From Amycolatopsis oliviviridis (GTDB lineage Bacteria; Actinomycetota; Actinomycetes; Mycobacteriales; Pseudonocardiaceae), in NCBI RefSeq assembly GCF_014654365.1, contig NZ_BNAY01000001.1, forward strand, positions 1,488,001-1,552,000: DNA of 64,000 nt, read 5' to 3'. A program made the position numbers and the translations under genes. The notes under the pieces are model-generated. The model saw nothing but the letters and a program-made list of their open reading frames with translations. It was not told the origin of the DNA and did no database searches. Position 1 is the stretch's first letter. Each line of letters opens with the position of its first letter. Below are positions 24,043 to 32,406 of this stretch, piece after piece.

Positions 24043-24770
24043 CGGGCCTGTCGCAACTCCACGCAACACTCGGCCGCGCCGGGAACGAGGGCCGCTTCCA
24101 CGTTCCCGGCGCGCACGCCTGCCAGGAAACCGGACAGGAAGGCCTGGTTGATCCCGCAGACCAGCTCAGGCGCCTCGGCGGCCAGCGGGTGGAACGGGCA
24201 GTTCCGCAGCCGGACGCAGGTCGCGGTGTCCCGGCTCGGCTCGAAGCCGTAGCGGCGAAGCACCCCTTCGGCCACGGTGAGCGAGCGTTCCACGCCGAGC
24301 CTGCCCGGCCGGATCCGCGCGCGTTCCTCCTCACCCGCCGCGAACCCGCGCTCCCCCGCGACCCGCCGTACCGCGTCCCGCGCGGTCTCGCCGGTCCCTT
24401 CGGCGAGCACGGCCTCGGCGAGGATGCCCGCCAGGATCTCGGGCCGGCGGGCGGGAAGCTGCACCTGGATGGCCTCGTCGACCGGTTCGTAGACCTTGGG
24501 CCTGCGGCCGACCTTCACCACCGGGCCCGCCGCGAAGCCGAATCTGAGCAGCCCGGCCGCGACGAGCTTGTCGAGATGGAAGGCGGCGAGCTTGCGGGAG
24601 ATCCCGACCGCGGCCGCCGCCTCGTCCCGCGTCACCGGACGCCGCGCGCGCCGGGCGTAGGCATACATGCCGCGGCGGAGGTCGTCGTCGAGCGCCGCCA
24701 CCGCCGCGATGGAAGGGGCGTCGAGGCCGTCCGGATCGGACACTGTCACGTACACCACGATATCGCCCAT
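24039..24770 (-). CDS. ArsR/DeoR-like regulator with C-terminal cysteine cluster (SufR-like)
   Basis: Transcription factor of 243 aa. The winged HTH (TRDEAAAAVGISRKLAAFHL) is at about residues 48-70; the C-terminal half carries Cys at CVRLRNC (C-X5-C), then C-X13-C, then CC 29 residues later. That pattern resembles SufR-type iron-sulfur-binding repressors, though the usual targets (suf genes) are not nearby. It is divergent from folE, which has not been a SufR target to my knowledge. Confidence 0.72.
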   Translation of the reverse strand: MGDIVVYVTVSDPDGLDAPSIAAVAALDDDLRRGMYAYARRARRPVTRDEAAAAVGISRKLAAFHLDKLVAAGLLRFGFAAGPVVKVGRRPKVYEPVDEAIQVQLPARRPEILAGILAEAVLAEGTGETARDAVRRVAGERGFAAGEEERARIRPGRLGVERSLTVAEGVLRRYGFEPSRDTATCVRLRNCPFHPLAAEAPELVCGINQAFLSGFLAGVRAGNVEAALVPGAAECCVELRQAR

Positions 24771-24773
24771 TTC

Positions 24774-24825
24774 AACCGGCGGAACATCCTGAACTGCGGA
24801 TCTACCATGTAGGCTGAACCGGCGG
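24774..24825. promoter_or_regulatory. Direct repeat AACCGGCGG in the regulator-folE gap
   Basis: AACCGGCGG occurs at 24774-24782 and 24817-24825, 43 bp apart, between the divergent SufR-like regulator and folE. It could be a regulator-binding site; no clear palindrome. Confidence 0.35.
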
Positions 24826-24890
24826 CAGGTAAAAAGCCCAAAAGTCTTAGTCGAATAGCTCTGGGGATCGCGGTCAGCCTAGGAGGCCTC

Positions 24891-25487
24891 ATGTCCACTC
24901 CCGCCTTGCGTGTCGTGCACGAAACCGGGCCTGGACCGGACCTGGAAGCCGCCGAAGCCGCGGCCGCGGACCTCCTCACCGCACTGGGCATCTCACTGGA
25001 CTCCGAGAGCCTCCGCGGCACCCCGGGCCGGATGGCGCGCGCGTACGCCGAGCTGTTCACCCCGCGGTCGTTCGACCTCACGACCTTCCCCAACGACGAG
25101 GGCTACGACGAACTCGTCCTCGCCAGGGGCATCCCGGTCCGGTCCGTCTGCGAGCACCACCTGTTGCCGTTCGTCGGCGTCGCGCACGTCGGTTACCTGC
25201 CCGGCGAACGGATCCTCGGCCTGTCCAAGCTGGCCAGGATCGTCGAGCACTTCGCTTGCCGCCCGCAGGTTCAGGAGCGGCTCACGAAGCAGGTCGCCGA
25301 CTGGCTCGACGAGCAGCTCCAGCCGCGCGGTGTCGGCGTGGTGATCGAAGCGGAGCACTCGTGCATGACCCTGCGCGGTGTCCAGGCCGCCGGTTCGAGC
25401 ACCGTCACCTCCACCCTGCTCGGCACGCTGCGCGAAGACGCCCGTTCGCGTCAGGAGTTCTTCGCGCTCACCGGTATCAACGGCTGA
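24891..25487 (+). CDS. folE: GTP cyclohydrolase I (FolE type)
   Basis: Converts GTP to dihydroneopterin triphosphate, the first step to folate or biopterin. 198 aa. Zinc-site and substrate residues are visible: SVCEHHLLPF (Cys87, His89/90) and EAEHSCMTLRG (His156, Cys158). ATG 24891 has AGGAGG 4 nt upstream. It is isolated from other folate genes (no folP/B/K nearby), so it may be a second copy serving a pterin-dependent pathway. Its 3' end overlaps that of the convergent MFS gene by 11 nt. Confidence 0.95.
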   Translation: MSTPALRVVHETGPGPDLEAAEAAAADLLTALGISLDSESLRGTPGRMARAYAELFTPRSFDLTTFPNDEGYDELVLARGIPVRSVCEHHLLPFVGVAHVGYLPGERILGLSKLARIVEHFACRPQVQERLTKQVADWLDEQLQPRGVGVVIEAEHSCMTLRGVQAAGSSTVTSTLLGTLREDARSRQEFFALTGING

Positions 25488-26736
25488 CAGCGGCTTCTTC
25501 GGCGTAGGCCGCGGAAACGACAGCGCGGTCGAACACCCGCCAGGTGACCGCGGAAACGATCACCGCCACCACGAAACCCGCCCAGTACGGCGTCGTCAGC
25601 CCGAACTTCGACGCCACCGCGCCACCGAGCAGAGCGCCGACGCAGTTCCCGCCCGCGATGATGAACAGGCTGGTACTGCCGACGCGGCCGAGCATGTCCG
25701 GCGGGGTGAGCCGCTGACGCAGGGAGCTGGCGACGATGCCCCACAGCGCGCCGTGCACACCGAACAGGAACAGGATCACGCCGACCACCGGCGCGCTCGT
25801 GCTCGTCGCCAGCACCAGGTGGGTGCCCGCCTCGATCAGCAGGCCGATCCGCAACGTCCAGGTCGGCGTGCACCAGGCGATCAGCCGGTCACCCGTGAGG
25901 GAGCCGAGCAGGCCGCCCACCGCGATGCAGGTGAAGAGCAGGCCGTACCCGACGGCCCCCAGCTGAAGCCGTTCCCTCGCCAGCAGCACCAGCACCGACG
26001 TGGCAGCGACGAGCGTCAGGTTCAGCAGGCCGATCAGCCCGACCATGGTCCGCAGCAGCCGCTGTCCCATGAGCCAGCGGAACCCTTCGGTCGCCTCCGA
26101 CCGGATCGAACGCCGCTTCACCGGCTCGCCGGGATCGCCGGGGCCGTCTTTGGGCCGTGCCCGGTAGGCGCCCCCGATCAGCCCGAGCAGCAGGGCGCTG
26201 ACGGCGTACGTGCCGGCGTTGACGAAGAACGGGACGCTCGCCGCGACGCCGAACAGGAATCCGCTCAGCGGCCCGGAAAGCATGCCGTGGGCCAGCGTCG
26301 TCCCCGCGTACAGCCGCCCGTTCGCCCGCTCCAGCAACGCCTTCGGGACGATCGTCGGCAGCAGCGCCCCGCCCGCCGTCCGGAACACGACCTCGCCCGA
26401 ATTGATCACGAAGAGGACGGCGTACAGCAAGACCACGCTGACGTTCCCCGTCGTGATCGCGACGGCCAGCAGCGCGACGGCGGGCACGCGGATCCAGTCG
26501 AGGGTGATCATCAGTTTCCGCCGGTCCACCCTGTCGACCAGCACACCGCCCGGCAACGCGAAGAGCAGCCACGGCAGCCACGCCACCGCGAACCCGCCGG
26601 ACACCACGAGCGGGTCTTCGGTGCGGGAGGCGATCAGCAGCGGCGCCGCCACGGTCGCGAGGCCGCTGCCCAGCGCGGAGGTCGTACTCGCCGCCCAGAT
26701 CTTCGCGTATCTGCCGTCCAGCTTCTCCCCAGCCAT
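25477..26736 (-). CDS. MFS transporter (EntS/MefA-like, 12 TMS)
   Basis: Membrane efflux protein of 419 aa. Motif A-like DRVDRRKLMI is in loop 2-3, and twelve hydrophobic spans are predicted. ATG 26736 is chosen over TTG 26745. It is single, between folE and the KAP NTPase. EntS-type exporters move siderophores or macrolides; the substrate here is unknown. Confidence 0.88.
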   Translation of the reverse strand: MAGEKLDGRYAKIWAASTTSALGSGLATVAAPLLIASRTEDPLVVSGGFAVAWLPWLLFALPGGVLVDRVDRRKLMITLDWIRVPAVALLAVAITTGNVSVVLLYAVLFVINSGEVVFRTAGGALLPTIVPKALLERANGRLYAGTTLAHGMLSGPLSGFLFGVAASVPFFVNAGTYAVSALLLGLIGGAYRARPKDGPGDPGEPVKRRSIRSEATEGFRWLMGQRLLRTMVGLIGLLNLTLVAATSVLVLLARERLQLGAVGYGLLFTCIAVGGLLGSLTGDRLIAWCTPTWTLRIGLLIEAGTHLVLATSTSAPVVGVILFLFGVHGALWGIVASSLRQRLTPPDMLGRVGSTSLFIIAGGNCVGALLGGAVASKFGLTTPYWAGFVVAVIVSAVTWRVFDRAVVSAAYAEEAAVSR

Positions 26737-26843
26737 GAGATCCAACGTAGCGATCCGTGACCGAGCGGATGCGGAGTTTCACCCAGAGCTGAGCGAGCGC
26801 CCTCTAGACTGCCCTTCCGTTCGGCCTTGGGAGGGGAGCACGG

Positions 26844-29375
26844 ATGGTGCTGGTGCGCGACGTCGATCCGTCGATTCTGCTGTTGGGCAAGACTCCAGGG
26901 GAGAAGCCGGGCCCCTACGTCCCGCGGGACATCGACCGGCCACTCGTCCAGGCGCTCACGCACGCGCGGTTCACGCTCGTCGTCCACGAGGTCTACTCGG
27001 GCGCGAGGCGATCGGCACTGGAAGCCTTGACCGCGACGTACCCGGAACTGGAACTGTTGATAGAGCCGGAGATCGAGGAACTCGTGCCGCCCCGGCGCCC
27101 GGGCCCGGCAGTGCTGTGGCTCGACCACAAACTGCCCCAGACCCTCGGACGCGCCCCCGCATCGGTGGTCAAATGGCTGGAGAGGGATCCCGGGCGCCGG
27201 GTGCTGGGCCTCGTCGACGCAAGCCGGTATGAGCACCCGGAACTGCGCGCGTCGATCGATCGGCTTCAGCCCGAGGTCCTCCACGTGGGGCCGGATCTCT
27301 CCGAACAGGAACAGGCGAACGCCTCGTCGATGTTCCCCGGCGTGGGCCCCATCCGCACGATCGACGAGATCGCCGCTGCGCGAGTCCCGCCCGCCCCCCT
27401 GCGCTACGTGCCGGATCCGTTCGCCGCTCACGTCGCCGACTACCGGCCCGACACCGACGACGGAATCGACCGGCTCGGCATCGGCACCGACGTGCGCATG
27501 CTCGCCGACCTGGTGGTCTCACGGATGATCACCCCTCCCCTGTCGATCGGCCTGTTCGGCAGCTGGGGTTCCGGCAAGAGCTTCTTCATGCGCCAGATGC
27601 AACTGCGCGTGCGTGACCTCGCCGATTCCGCGCGCGACGCCGAAATCGCGGCCGCCACGCACGGGAAGTCCGTGTCGTCCTACTGTTCCAGCGTCCGCCA
27701 GATCAGCTTCAACGCCTGGCACTACAGCGAGGCGAACCTTCTCGCCAGTCTCGCCACGCACATCTTCGACAACCTCGCCGCGAGTGGCGCCGAGAACGAC
27801 CTCCAGCGCCAGGCCGACGCGCTCGCGGAACGCCGCAAGACCGAGAAGACCCTCCTCGGCAGGTTGAGCGCGGTCCGCCTCGAACGTAGAACCCTGACAG
27901 CGCAGCAGAAACAAGCGAGCCGAAGGCGGCGGAAGCCGCGCGAGTACGTCCGCGCGGTCTTCGACAGCCTCACCGAAGCGGACAAGGCCTGGATCGCGTC
28001 CCGGCTCGGCGTCGACCAGCCGACGGCCGAGGATCTCGAACGCCTGGCACAGGAGACCGGTGGGCTGCGTTCGGACGTCGCCGAATTCTGGCGGCGGCTG
28101 CGGCAGGATCCGGTTCCGCTGCTGGTCCTGATCGGCGGGCTGGTGACGGTCCTGGTCGTCACGCTGCTCGTCGGCCGTTCTCAGGTCTCCGGCGTGCTCG
28201 GCGGGCTCACCGTGGTGAGTTCCGCGCTGACCGTCGTCCTGCGGATGCGCGCCAGCGCGGGCCGGATCCGCCAGGCGCTCGACGACCTCGGGGGTCCGTC
28301 CGCAGAGGACGAAGAGACCGAGCGGCGCCTGGCCGAACTGGACGCCGAATCCGACCGGCTCGAAAAGGCGGTCACCGAGCTGGCGCCGGGGCTGGACCTC
28401 GTGTCGTTCGCCGAGTCCCGGGTCTCCGACTACGTCGAGCATCTGGGCGTGGTCTCGTTGCTGCGCAAGGATCTCGAAACCTTCGCGACCATGCTCGCCG
28501 AAGTGCCGCACGGCTCCGGGAAGATCGAACGGACCGTGCTCTACATCGACGACCTCGACCGCTGCCCGCCCAAGGTCGTCGTCCAGGTCCTCGAAGCCAT
28601 CCATCTCCTGCTGGCGCTGCCGGTGTTCGTCGTCGTGGTGGGCGTCGACTCGCGATGGCTCAAAAAGGCCGTCGAGCAGCATTACGAGGCGATGCTCGGC
28701 GACGATCCGGAGACCTTCGCCGAGAACTACCTCGAGAAGATCTTCCAGGTGCCGTTCACGTTGTCCCCCATGGACGATCCAGGGTTCGCGGGGCTCGTGC
28801 GCGGGCTCGCCGCCACCGAGGGTCAGGACGCCACACCGGAACTCGCGCCCGTCCGAACGGATCAGGCCACCGACGATCGGGCCCTGGCCGTGGTGGAGCC
28901 TCCTCGGCGCGAGGAAGCGGCGATACCGTCGTCCGGACAGTCCACAATAGACCTTCGACCTCCTCGACTGGTGATCTCCCAGGCGGAACTGGACTTCCTG
29001 CCGACGCTGGCCTCGCTCATCCGGTCCCCGCGGGCCGCGAAACGGCTCTTGAACCTGTACCGCCTGTTGCGGGCGCGCTTCGCCGGGGACGACCTGGCCG
29101 AGTTCCTCGACGGCAGGCGCGAAGCACCGTTCCGCGCGGTGCTGGTCCTGCTCGCGGTCCATGTCGGGTATCCGGACGCCGTCCCGTGGTTCGCCACCCT
29201 CGCGGGAACGGATCCCGAAGACAGCGCTCTTGAAGTCGTGTCGGGACTGAACGACCACGAACTGCGGCCGAAGCTCGAACGCGGCCTGTCCGGCGACTCG
29301 TGGCCGGAACGGGCCGCGTCCTATCAGCGTTGGCTGCCGCTGGTGAACCGGTTCTCGTTCGCCCGCGACGACTGA
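26844..29375 (+). CDS. KAP-family P-loop NTPase with transmembrane hairpin
   Basis: Large NTPase of 843 aa, probably membrane-anchored. Walker A FGSWGSGKS is at about 238-246 and Walker B LYIDDLDRC at 566-574; two hydrophobic spans (about 421-443 and 448-468) lie between them, a KAP hallmark. The N-terminal 200 residues look like a degenerate nucleotide-binding module: VHEVYSGARRSALEAL stands where related proteins have a GKS/T loop, and AVLWLDHKL resembles a Walker B. ATG 26844 has GGAGGGG upstream. No partner genes. KAP proteins include phage-exclusion factors, so defence is possible but unproven. Confidence 0.85.
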   Translation: MVLVRDVDPSILLLGKTPGEKPGPYVPRDIDRPLVQALTHARFTLVVHEVYSGARRSALEALTATYPELELLIEPEIEELVPPRRPGPAVLWLDHKLPQTLGRAPASVVKWLERDPGRRVLGLVDASRYEHPELRASIDRLQPEVLHVGPDLSEQEQANASSMFPGVGPIRTIDEIAAARVPPAPLRYVPDPFAAHVADYRPDTDDGIDRLGIGTDVRMLADLVVSRMITPPLSIGLFGSWGSGKSFFMRQMQLRVRDLADSARDAEIAAATHGKSVSSYCSSVRQISFNAWHYSEANLLASLATHIFDNLAASGAENDLQRQADALAERRKTEKTLLGRLSAVRLERRTLTAQQKQASRRRRKPREYVRAVFDSLTEADKAWIASRLGVDQPTAEDLERLAQETGGLRSDVAEFWRRLRQDPVPLLVLIGGLVTVLVVTLLVGRSQVSGVLGGLTVVSSALTVVLRMRASAGRIRQALDDLGGPSAEDEETERRLAELDAESDRLEKAVTELAPGLDLVSFAESRVSDYVEHLGVVSLLRKDLETFATMLAEVPHGSGKIERTVLYIDDLDRCPPKVVVQVLEAIHLLLALPVFVVVVGVDSRWLKKAVEQHYEAMLGDDPETFAENYLEKIFQVPFTLSPMDDPGFAGLVRGLAATEGQDATPELAPVRTDQATDDRALAVVEPPRREEAAIPSSGQSTIDLRPPRLVISQAELDFLPTLASLIRSPRAAKRLLNLYRLLRARFAGDDLAEFLDGRREAPFRAVLVLLAVHVGYPDAVPWFATLAGTDPEDSALEVVSGLNDHELRPKLERGLSGDSWPERAASYQRWLPLVNRFSFARDD

Positions 29376-30064
29376 TCCCGCGACCGCTCGATGTCGGGTC
29401 CCCGGTAGAGCCGTTCCGGGATCTTCGCCAGGGTCGACGGGTGGACCTGCGGGCCGAGTCCGTAGAGCTTCTGGAAGCTCATGATCAGCGGCCGCCAGCG
29501 GTCCGGGTCGATCCGGTCCTCGGTACCCGGCATGCGCACCTCGTCGTGGACGTGCACACGCTGCACGCGAACCTCGAACACGAGGATCCCGCCACGTTGC
29601 GCCGGGTCGTCCTCGGCGAGGGGGTGGACGGCCTCGACGACGGCCTCCATCGTCACGGGGCATTCCGCGACACGCGGCGGCGCGACCGTTTCCGAGGAGA
29701 CCGGGGTGAGCCCGGCCTTGCCGAACTTGTCCGGTTCGTGCCGATAGCCGCGCTCGTACTTGCGGGCCGGGACGGGATCCGACCCGGTGGTCAGCGCGAG
29801 CCTGTCGACGGCGGCCGCCATGGTGTCGGAAGGGAGATTCAGAACACATTCGCGGTTGCGCATGAGATTCTGCGCCGTCTTGGACTTCGCGCCCAGTCCG
29901 AGCATGCCGCGCCAGCCGAGCCAGAACGCCGACGACATCGGAGCCAGGTTAGGGACACCGGCCTGGTCGACCGTCGAAAGGAGCACCACGGGGGTGCCGA
30001 AGTAAAGGATTCCGGGCTCGATACGGGTGTGCGCGGCCTCGGCCGCCGTCGTAGTCACTGTCAC
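29324..30064 (-). CDS. Flavin reductase-like FMN-binding protein
   Basis: FMN-binding split-barrel protein of about 246 aa (DIM6/NTAB type). The core reads LYFGTPVVLLSTVDQAGVPN, then AKSKTAQNLMRNRECVLNLP, typical of flavin reductase domains. The start is uncertain: GTG 30064 gives a family-sized protein, GTG 30133 adds 23 unlikely residues. Its 3' end overlaps the convergent KAP NTPase gene by 52 nt. Confidence 0.8.
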   Translation of the reverse strand: MTVTTTAAEAAHTRIEPGILYFGTPVVLLSTVDQAGVPNLAPMSSAFWLGWRGMLGLGAKSKTAQNLMRNRECVLNLPSDTMAAAVDRLALTTGSDPVPARKYERGYRHEPDKFGKAGLTPVSSETVAPPRVAECPVTMEAVVEAVHPLAEDDPAQRGGILVFEVRVQRVHVHDEVRMPGTEDRIDPDRWRPLIMSFQKLYGLGPQVHPSTLAKIPERLYRGPDIERSRDQSSRANENRFTSGSQR

Positions 30065-30237
30065 GTCCGCCAGCTTCGCCGTGCAGCGCGCGGGAGGCTG
30101 GCGTGAATCGGACGTCGCGATCAACGCTTCCACAGACGGCCTTCCGCCGCGCCGGCGCTTACTCTTTCCAAGGTGGTTCCCTTGGGCGGGCGCGAACCCG
30201 CGATCGTTCGGAGTATTGCGTTCGGCCGATTGCTGGT

Positions 30238-30252
30238 AAGTTCGCCGAACTT
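30238..30252. promoter_or_regulatory. 15-bp palindrome AAGTTCGCCGAACTT
   Basis: Perfect 7-1-7 inverted repeat 66 bp upstream of the acyl-CoA ligase fusion and about 170 bp from the divergent flavin-reductase gene; operator candidate. Confidence 0.5.
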
Positions 30253-30318
30253 GAACGACGAAGGAGGCGCCGGCAGCTGCCCGGTCAACACCCGAACGCG
30301 CGTGGTGAGGCGAATCGC

Positions 30319-32388
30319 ATGCGAGACGATGTGGTCCAGGCGAGCTCGATTCTCGGGCATTCTCCCGGCCAGGTTTGGGAAGTCATCGGCGATCCCGAGT
30401 CCTACTCGAGGTTCGTCGCGGAGGTCAGCTGGTGCGAGATCCAGCAGCCCGCCGAGCGCGGGCGCGGTCCGAAGTGCCTTGTCCGCCTGGAACCGCGGCC
30501 GGGGACGCTGGTCGTCGGTGACATCGAAGCGCGGGTCTGGCGGCCGGGCGAGCACGTCGTCTGGTGCGGCGTCGAGGACGACGGAAACTGGGTCTCGATC
30601 GAGCTGCGGAAGGCTCCCGAGGGCGGCACGGAACTCCTCGCGCAGCTGATGCTTCCGGCGAAGCACGCGCATCTGGTGTCCGCCGCTTCGTTCAAACGCA
30701 GCGTCCGCGCGATGACCCGGCGGATCGATCTGCACCTTTCGGGCCGGGCCGCGTCACCCCAGGACGAACCGGCGCACACCAAGGCCACCACGCTGCACAC
30801 GGCGAGCACGCTGATCAAGGCCGGGGTGCTCGCGGCCGCGAGGCCGGACAAGATCGCCCGCCAGCTGACGTCGCTGTCGCAATGGGGAGCCACCGTCGCC
30901 GGCGGCTACGGCGCCAACGCCGCCCGGGTGCCCGACGACGTCGCGCTGCGCGACGAACGCAACGTCCGGACGTTCAAACAAGCCGCGGACCGCAGCAACC
31001 AGCTGGCGAACGCGCTCGCGGCCCGCGGGGTCCGCGCCCGCGACCGGATCGCCTTGTTGTGCCGCAACCACGCCACGATGGTCGAGTCGCTGATCGCGTG
31101 CAGCAAGCTCGGCGTGGACGCGATCCTGCTCAACACCGGGCTTTCCGCCGGCGCGGTCGCGGACGTCATCGGCCTGCACAAACCGGTCGCGGTGCTCGCC
31201 GACGACGAGTTCTCGCAGGTCATCGCCGGGATCCCGGGCGACTTCCTGAGGCTGTCCACCTGGCCGGAGACGGAGAACGGCTACCCGACGATCGACCAGC
31301 TGATCGCCGGGGTACCCGCCACCAAACTCAAACCGGTGGACCGGATCGGCAGACTCGTCGTCCTCACCTCGGGCACCACGGGCACCCCCAAAGGCGCGCG
31401 CCGTCCGACACCGAAGGGCCTCGCGACGTCGGCCGCCATGCTGGACCGCATCCCGCTCCACAGCGGAGACCGCTTCGTGGTGGCCGCGCCCCTGTTCCAC
31501 AGCTGGGGGCTCGCCGGAATGCAGATCGGCATGGCCGTCCGCGCGTCGTTGTCGCTGATCCGCCGCTTCGACGCCGAAGAGATCCTGAGGACCATCGCCG
31601 AACACCGCTGCGGCGTGCTGTTCGCCGTCCCCATCATGTTGCAGCGCATCCTCGACCTGCCCGAACGGATCCGCACCCGGTACGACCTCTCGTCGCTGAG
31701 GATCGTCGCCAGCAGCGGATCCGCGCTGCCGGGGACGATCGTCACCGAGTTCATGGACACCTTCGGCGACGTGCTTTACAACTTCTACGGCTCAACAGAG
31801 GTTTCCTGGGCCAGTATCGCCACGCCCGAAGACCTCCGCGCGGCGCCGACCACCGCCGGCCGCTGCCCGCCCGGTACCCGCGTCGCCATCCTCGACGACG
31901 ACCACAACCGGGTCCCGCCGGGTTGGGAGGGGCAGATCTTCGTCGGCAACGACATGCTGTTCGAGGGCTACACCGACGGCGCCAGCGTGCCGCGCGCGGA
32001 AGAGCTCATGGCGACCGGCGACGTCGGCTACCAGGACGCCTCGGGCCGTCTCTTCGTCACCGGGCGCGCGGACGAGATGATCGTCTCCGGCGGGGAGAAC
32101 GTGTCCCCTCGCCCGGTCGAGGAAGCCATCACCGCGCTACCCGGCGTCCTCGAAGCGGCCGTGATCGGCGTGCCGGATCGCGAGTTCGGGCAACGCTTCG
32201 CGGCTTACATCGTCCCGAAACGCGGCGCCCGGATGAGCGCGGACGACGTCCGCGCGTACATCCATCGCAGGCTGGCCCGGTTCGCCGTGCCCCGGGACGT
32301 GTACTTCGTCGAGGAGCTGCCCCGCAACGCGACCGGCAAGGTGCTCAAGCGGTTGCTGAAGGACGAGACCTGGCCGATCGACCAGTGA
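30319..32388 (+). CDS. SRPBCC domain fused to acyl-CoA synthetase (AMP-ligase)
   Basis: Two-domain protein of 689 aa. Residues 1-145 are a Bet v1-like SRPBCC (polyketide-cyclase) fold starting VVQASSILGHSPGQVWEVIG; residues about 200-689 are a class I adenylate-forming ligase with LTSGTTGTPKGARRP (P-loop), YNFYGSTEVSW, MATGDVGYQDASGRLF, GRADEMIVSGGENVSP and the catalytic-Lys motif PRNATGKVLKR. It should activate a fatty or aromatic acid with ATP and CoA; the SRPBCC part may bind the hydrophobic substrate. ATG 30319 has GAGG upstream; the longer frame lacks homology. Convergent with the next gene. Confidence 0.88.
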   Translation: MRDDVVQASSILGHSPGQVWEVIGDPESYSRFVAEVSWCEIQQPAERGRGPKCLVRLEPRPGTLVVGDIEARVWRPGEHVVWCGVEDDGNWVSIELRKAPEGGTELLAQLMLPAKHAHLVSAASFKRSVRAMTRRIDLHLSGRAASPQDEPAHTKATTLHTASTLIKAGVLAAARPDKIARQLTSLSQWGATVAGGYGANAARVPDDVALRDERNVRTFKQAADRSNQLANALAARGVRARDRIALLCRNHATMVESLIACSKLGVDAILLNTGLSAGAVADVIGLHKPVAVLADDEFSQVIAGIPGDFLRLSTWPETENGYPTIDQLIAGVPATKLKPVDRIGRLVVLTSGTTGTPKGARRPTPKGLATSAAMLDRIPLHSGDRFVVAAPLFHSWGLAGMQIGMAVRASLSLIRRFDAEEILRTIAEHRCGVLFAVPIMLQRILDLPERIRTRYDLSSLRIVASSGSALPGTIVTEFMDTFGDVLYNFYGSTEVSWASIATPEDLRAAPTTAGRCPPGTRVAILDDDHNRVPPGWEGQIFVGNDMLFEGYTDGASVPRAEELMATGDVGYQDASGRLFVTGRADEMIVSGGENVSPRPVEEAITALPGVLEAAVIGVPDREFGQRFAAYIVPKRGARMSADDVRAYIHRRLARFAVPRDVYFVEELPRNATGKVLKRLLKDETWPIDQ

Positions 32389-32406
32389 CCGTCCTTTGTG
32401 GACAGC

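Noticed and set aside
10158..25487. Secondary-metabolite biosynthetic cluster (P450, monooxygenase, methyltransferase, glycosyltransferase, exporters)
   Set aside because: No PKS, NRPS, terpene or RiPP core gene; genes are in small separate units with their own regulators.
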